From positions 1 through 64,000 of the forward strand of contig NZ_CP186485.1 in assembly GCF_049348705.1 (NCBI RefSeq): a stretch of 64,000 bases of DNA. Reading direction: 5' to 3'. This document shows, piece by piece, positions 63,221-64,000 of the stretch. A program made the translations under genes and the position numbers. The notes under the pieces were generated by a model, which worked only from the letters and a program-made list of their open reading frames with translations, did not search any database and was not told where the DNA came from. Within the stretch, counting starts at the first letter, position 1, and every line of letters begins with the position of its first letter. The DNA comes from Paracoxiella cheracis. Lineage in GTDB: Bacteria; Pseudomonadota; Gammaproteobacteria; Coxiellales; Coxiellaceae.

Positions 63221-63241
63221 ACGGTAAGAAATGCTTACCGT
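63221..63241. promoter_or_regulatory. Perfect 8-bp inverted repeat upstream of 63322 gene
   Basis: ACGGTAAG (63221-63228) and CTTACCGT (63234-63241) flank a 5-bp spacer, about 80 bp upstream of the partial membrane-protein gene. No T-run follows, so an operator or mRNA hairpin is more likely than a terminator. The gap 62943-63321 is otherwise AT-rich without a gene. Confidence 0.5.
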
Positions 63242-63321
63242 AGTTGTAACCTTAAAGCGAACAACAAAATGTTAATTGCTTTATCTTATTTTCAGCGATA
63301 AGGCTGATTTGTGAGTTGAAT

Positions 63322-64000
63322 ATGCTTCGTTCAGATGGATATACACAGATGTTGAATGATGAAAATTCAGACTCACAGCCCGATGGTAATGTAGAAAGCG
63401 CTCACGCTTTAGTGCCTGCTCCAGTTCAAGGGAGTAGTGTAGGAAGTCTATCACCCTCTGCAATTAGCGCTGTTAAATCTACAGTTAATTGGACTTTGTT
63501 CGGTGCTTTCATAGGCGCACTTTACATTCCGCAAACTTTAGCGGCTACTAGACAGATGGATCCAAAGAATGGTCGATACTGGGGGTGGTTTCCTGCACTC
63601 ATTAGCGCAACAGCAAATGGATTGTTAACGCCCTTGGTAACAAAAGACCTTTTCTCGCCTAAGTCATGGAAGCATCTTGCACTATATTGGTTTGCTCTAG
63701 TATCAACTTTTGGCCTCCTTGGCTCTCCTTTAGCATCGCCCACGGTAGCTGGAGTTGTAGAATCATTGACTATTTTACTGTGTGGAGATCATTCAATTTG
63801 TCCGGAACTACCGCGAGATAAAAGCAAAATACGTGAGCTCTTAACAAATACCGCAATGGCGGATGAAGTTTTAGGAGAGACAACATTTAAATTTATAGAA
63901 AGTACTGGCAATATTGCTCTCCTTTTACAGGGTATTTTTATGAGCATGGGTCTAATGAAGCTCATTGAAAAAATATATCCTAAAATACTAAAACTTTTTA
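63322..64000 (+). CDS. Hypothetical membrane protein, truncated by window edge
   Basis: From the ATG at 63322 an open frame of 226 residues runs to the last base of the window without a stop. It has a Ser/Asp-rich N-terminus (about 50 residues) and then hydrophobic segments: NWTLFGAFIGALYIPQTLA (about 58-76), a WFPALISATANGLLTPLV stretch, HLALYWFALVSTFGLLGSPLA, VAGVVESLTILLCG and IALLLQGIFMSMGLMKLI. I do not recognise a family. The cysteine pair in LLCGDHSICPEL may form a disulfide. It might be an exported or secreted membrane-active protein. Confidence 0.7.
   Translation, partial: MLRSDGYTQMLNDENSDSQPDGNVESAHALVPAPVQGSSVGSLSPSAISAVKSTVNWTLFGAFIGALYIPQTLAATRQMDPKNGRYWGWFPALISATANGLLTPLVTKDLFSPKSWKHLALYWFALVSTFGLLGSPLASPTVAGVVESLTILLCGDHSICPELPRDKSKIRELLTNTAMADEVLGETTFKFIESTGNIALLLQGIFMSMGLMKLIEKIYPKILKLF

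Noticed and set aside
63281..63463. Minus-strand 60-residue ORF
   Set aside because: It is the antisense shadow of the longer open frame starting at 63322.
1..64000. tRNA or rRNA genes
   Set aside because: No cloverleaf with a T-loop GTTCGANNC arm, CCA end or rRNA-like stretch was noticed on either strand by reading; a covariance-model scan was not possible.

Overview
The window looks like the chromosome of a host-associated gammaproteobacterium of the order Legionellales, related to Coxiella, Rickettsiella or Berkiella-type bacteria. The clues are a DsbA-like protein strongly resembling Coxiella Com1 beside rpoH and glyQS, the block ftsYEX-rpoH-com1-glyQS-rsmB, an AT-rich base composition, many recent insertion sequences, and a large repeat-bearing orphan protein of effector type. 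The taxonomic call rests on family knowledge and recollection of Coxiella gene order; no search was run.

Layout. 1-6302: dnaA-dnaN-recF-gyrB, with two parS-like sites inside recF. 6500-12295: an insertion-sequence cluster (an IS4-family copy, an IS256-family element, a second IS4-family copy) that has broken a VirK/YbjX (DUF535) gene. 12525-15823 (minus strand): rsmD and a pair of M16 peptidases. 15940-26436: ftsYEX, a Fic enzyme, rpoH, com1-like, glyQS, rsmB and a DUF378 protein. 26769-32285: a flippase gene and an O-antigen polymerase/ligase-like gene, each cut by a different insertion sequence. 32307-41236: uspA, a DnaA-box cluster, then rpmH-rnpA-yidD-yidC-mnmE-mnmG-rsmG-parA-parB. 41249-47875: an MFS transporter, an aminotransferase of the PabC type, an ACP/acyl-AMP ligase/acyltransferase fusion, and a double beta-barrel outer-membrane protein. 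47927-51088: a long nested palindrome and a UMF1-type transporter gene cut by another IS4-family copy. 51158-59619: atpIBEFHAGDC and glmU. 59655-64000: a repeat-containing possible effector, tpx, and a truncated membrane-protein gene at the window edge.

The most unusual feature is a 249-bp, apparently identical, non-coding element present three times (7196-7444, 21526-21774, 30641-30889), always in the same orientation. Two copies sit inside transposase genes and one lies between com1 and its terminator. Comparison with the uninterrupted IS4-family copies shows an exact insertion with no target duplication and no loss of target bases. The element has stops in all six frames, no clear terminal inverted repeats, and four internal hairpins. 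It looks like a recently active non-autonomous mobile element.

Four chromosomal genes (DUF535, flippase, O-antigen polymerase/ligase-like, UMF1 transporter) are broken by insertion sequences. Three of these can be restored in frame by removing the element and one target duplication, so the damage is recent. The core replication, translation, secretion and ATP-synthase genes are intact.
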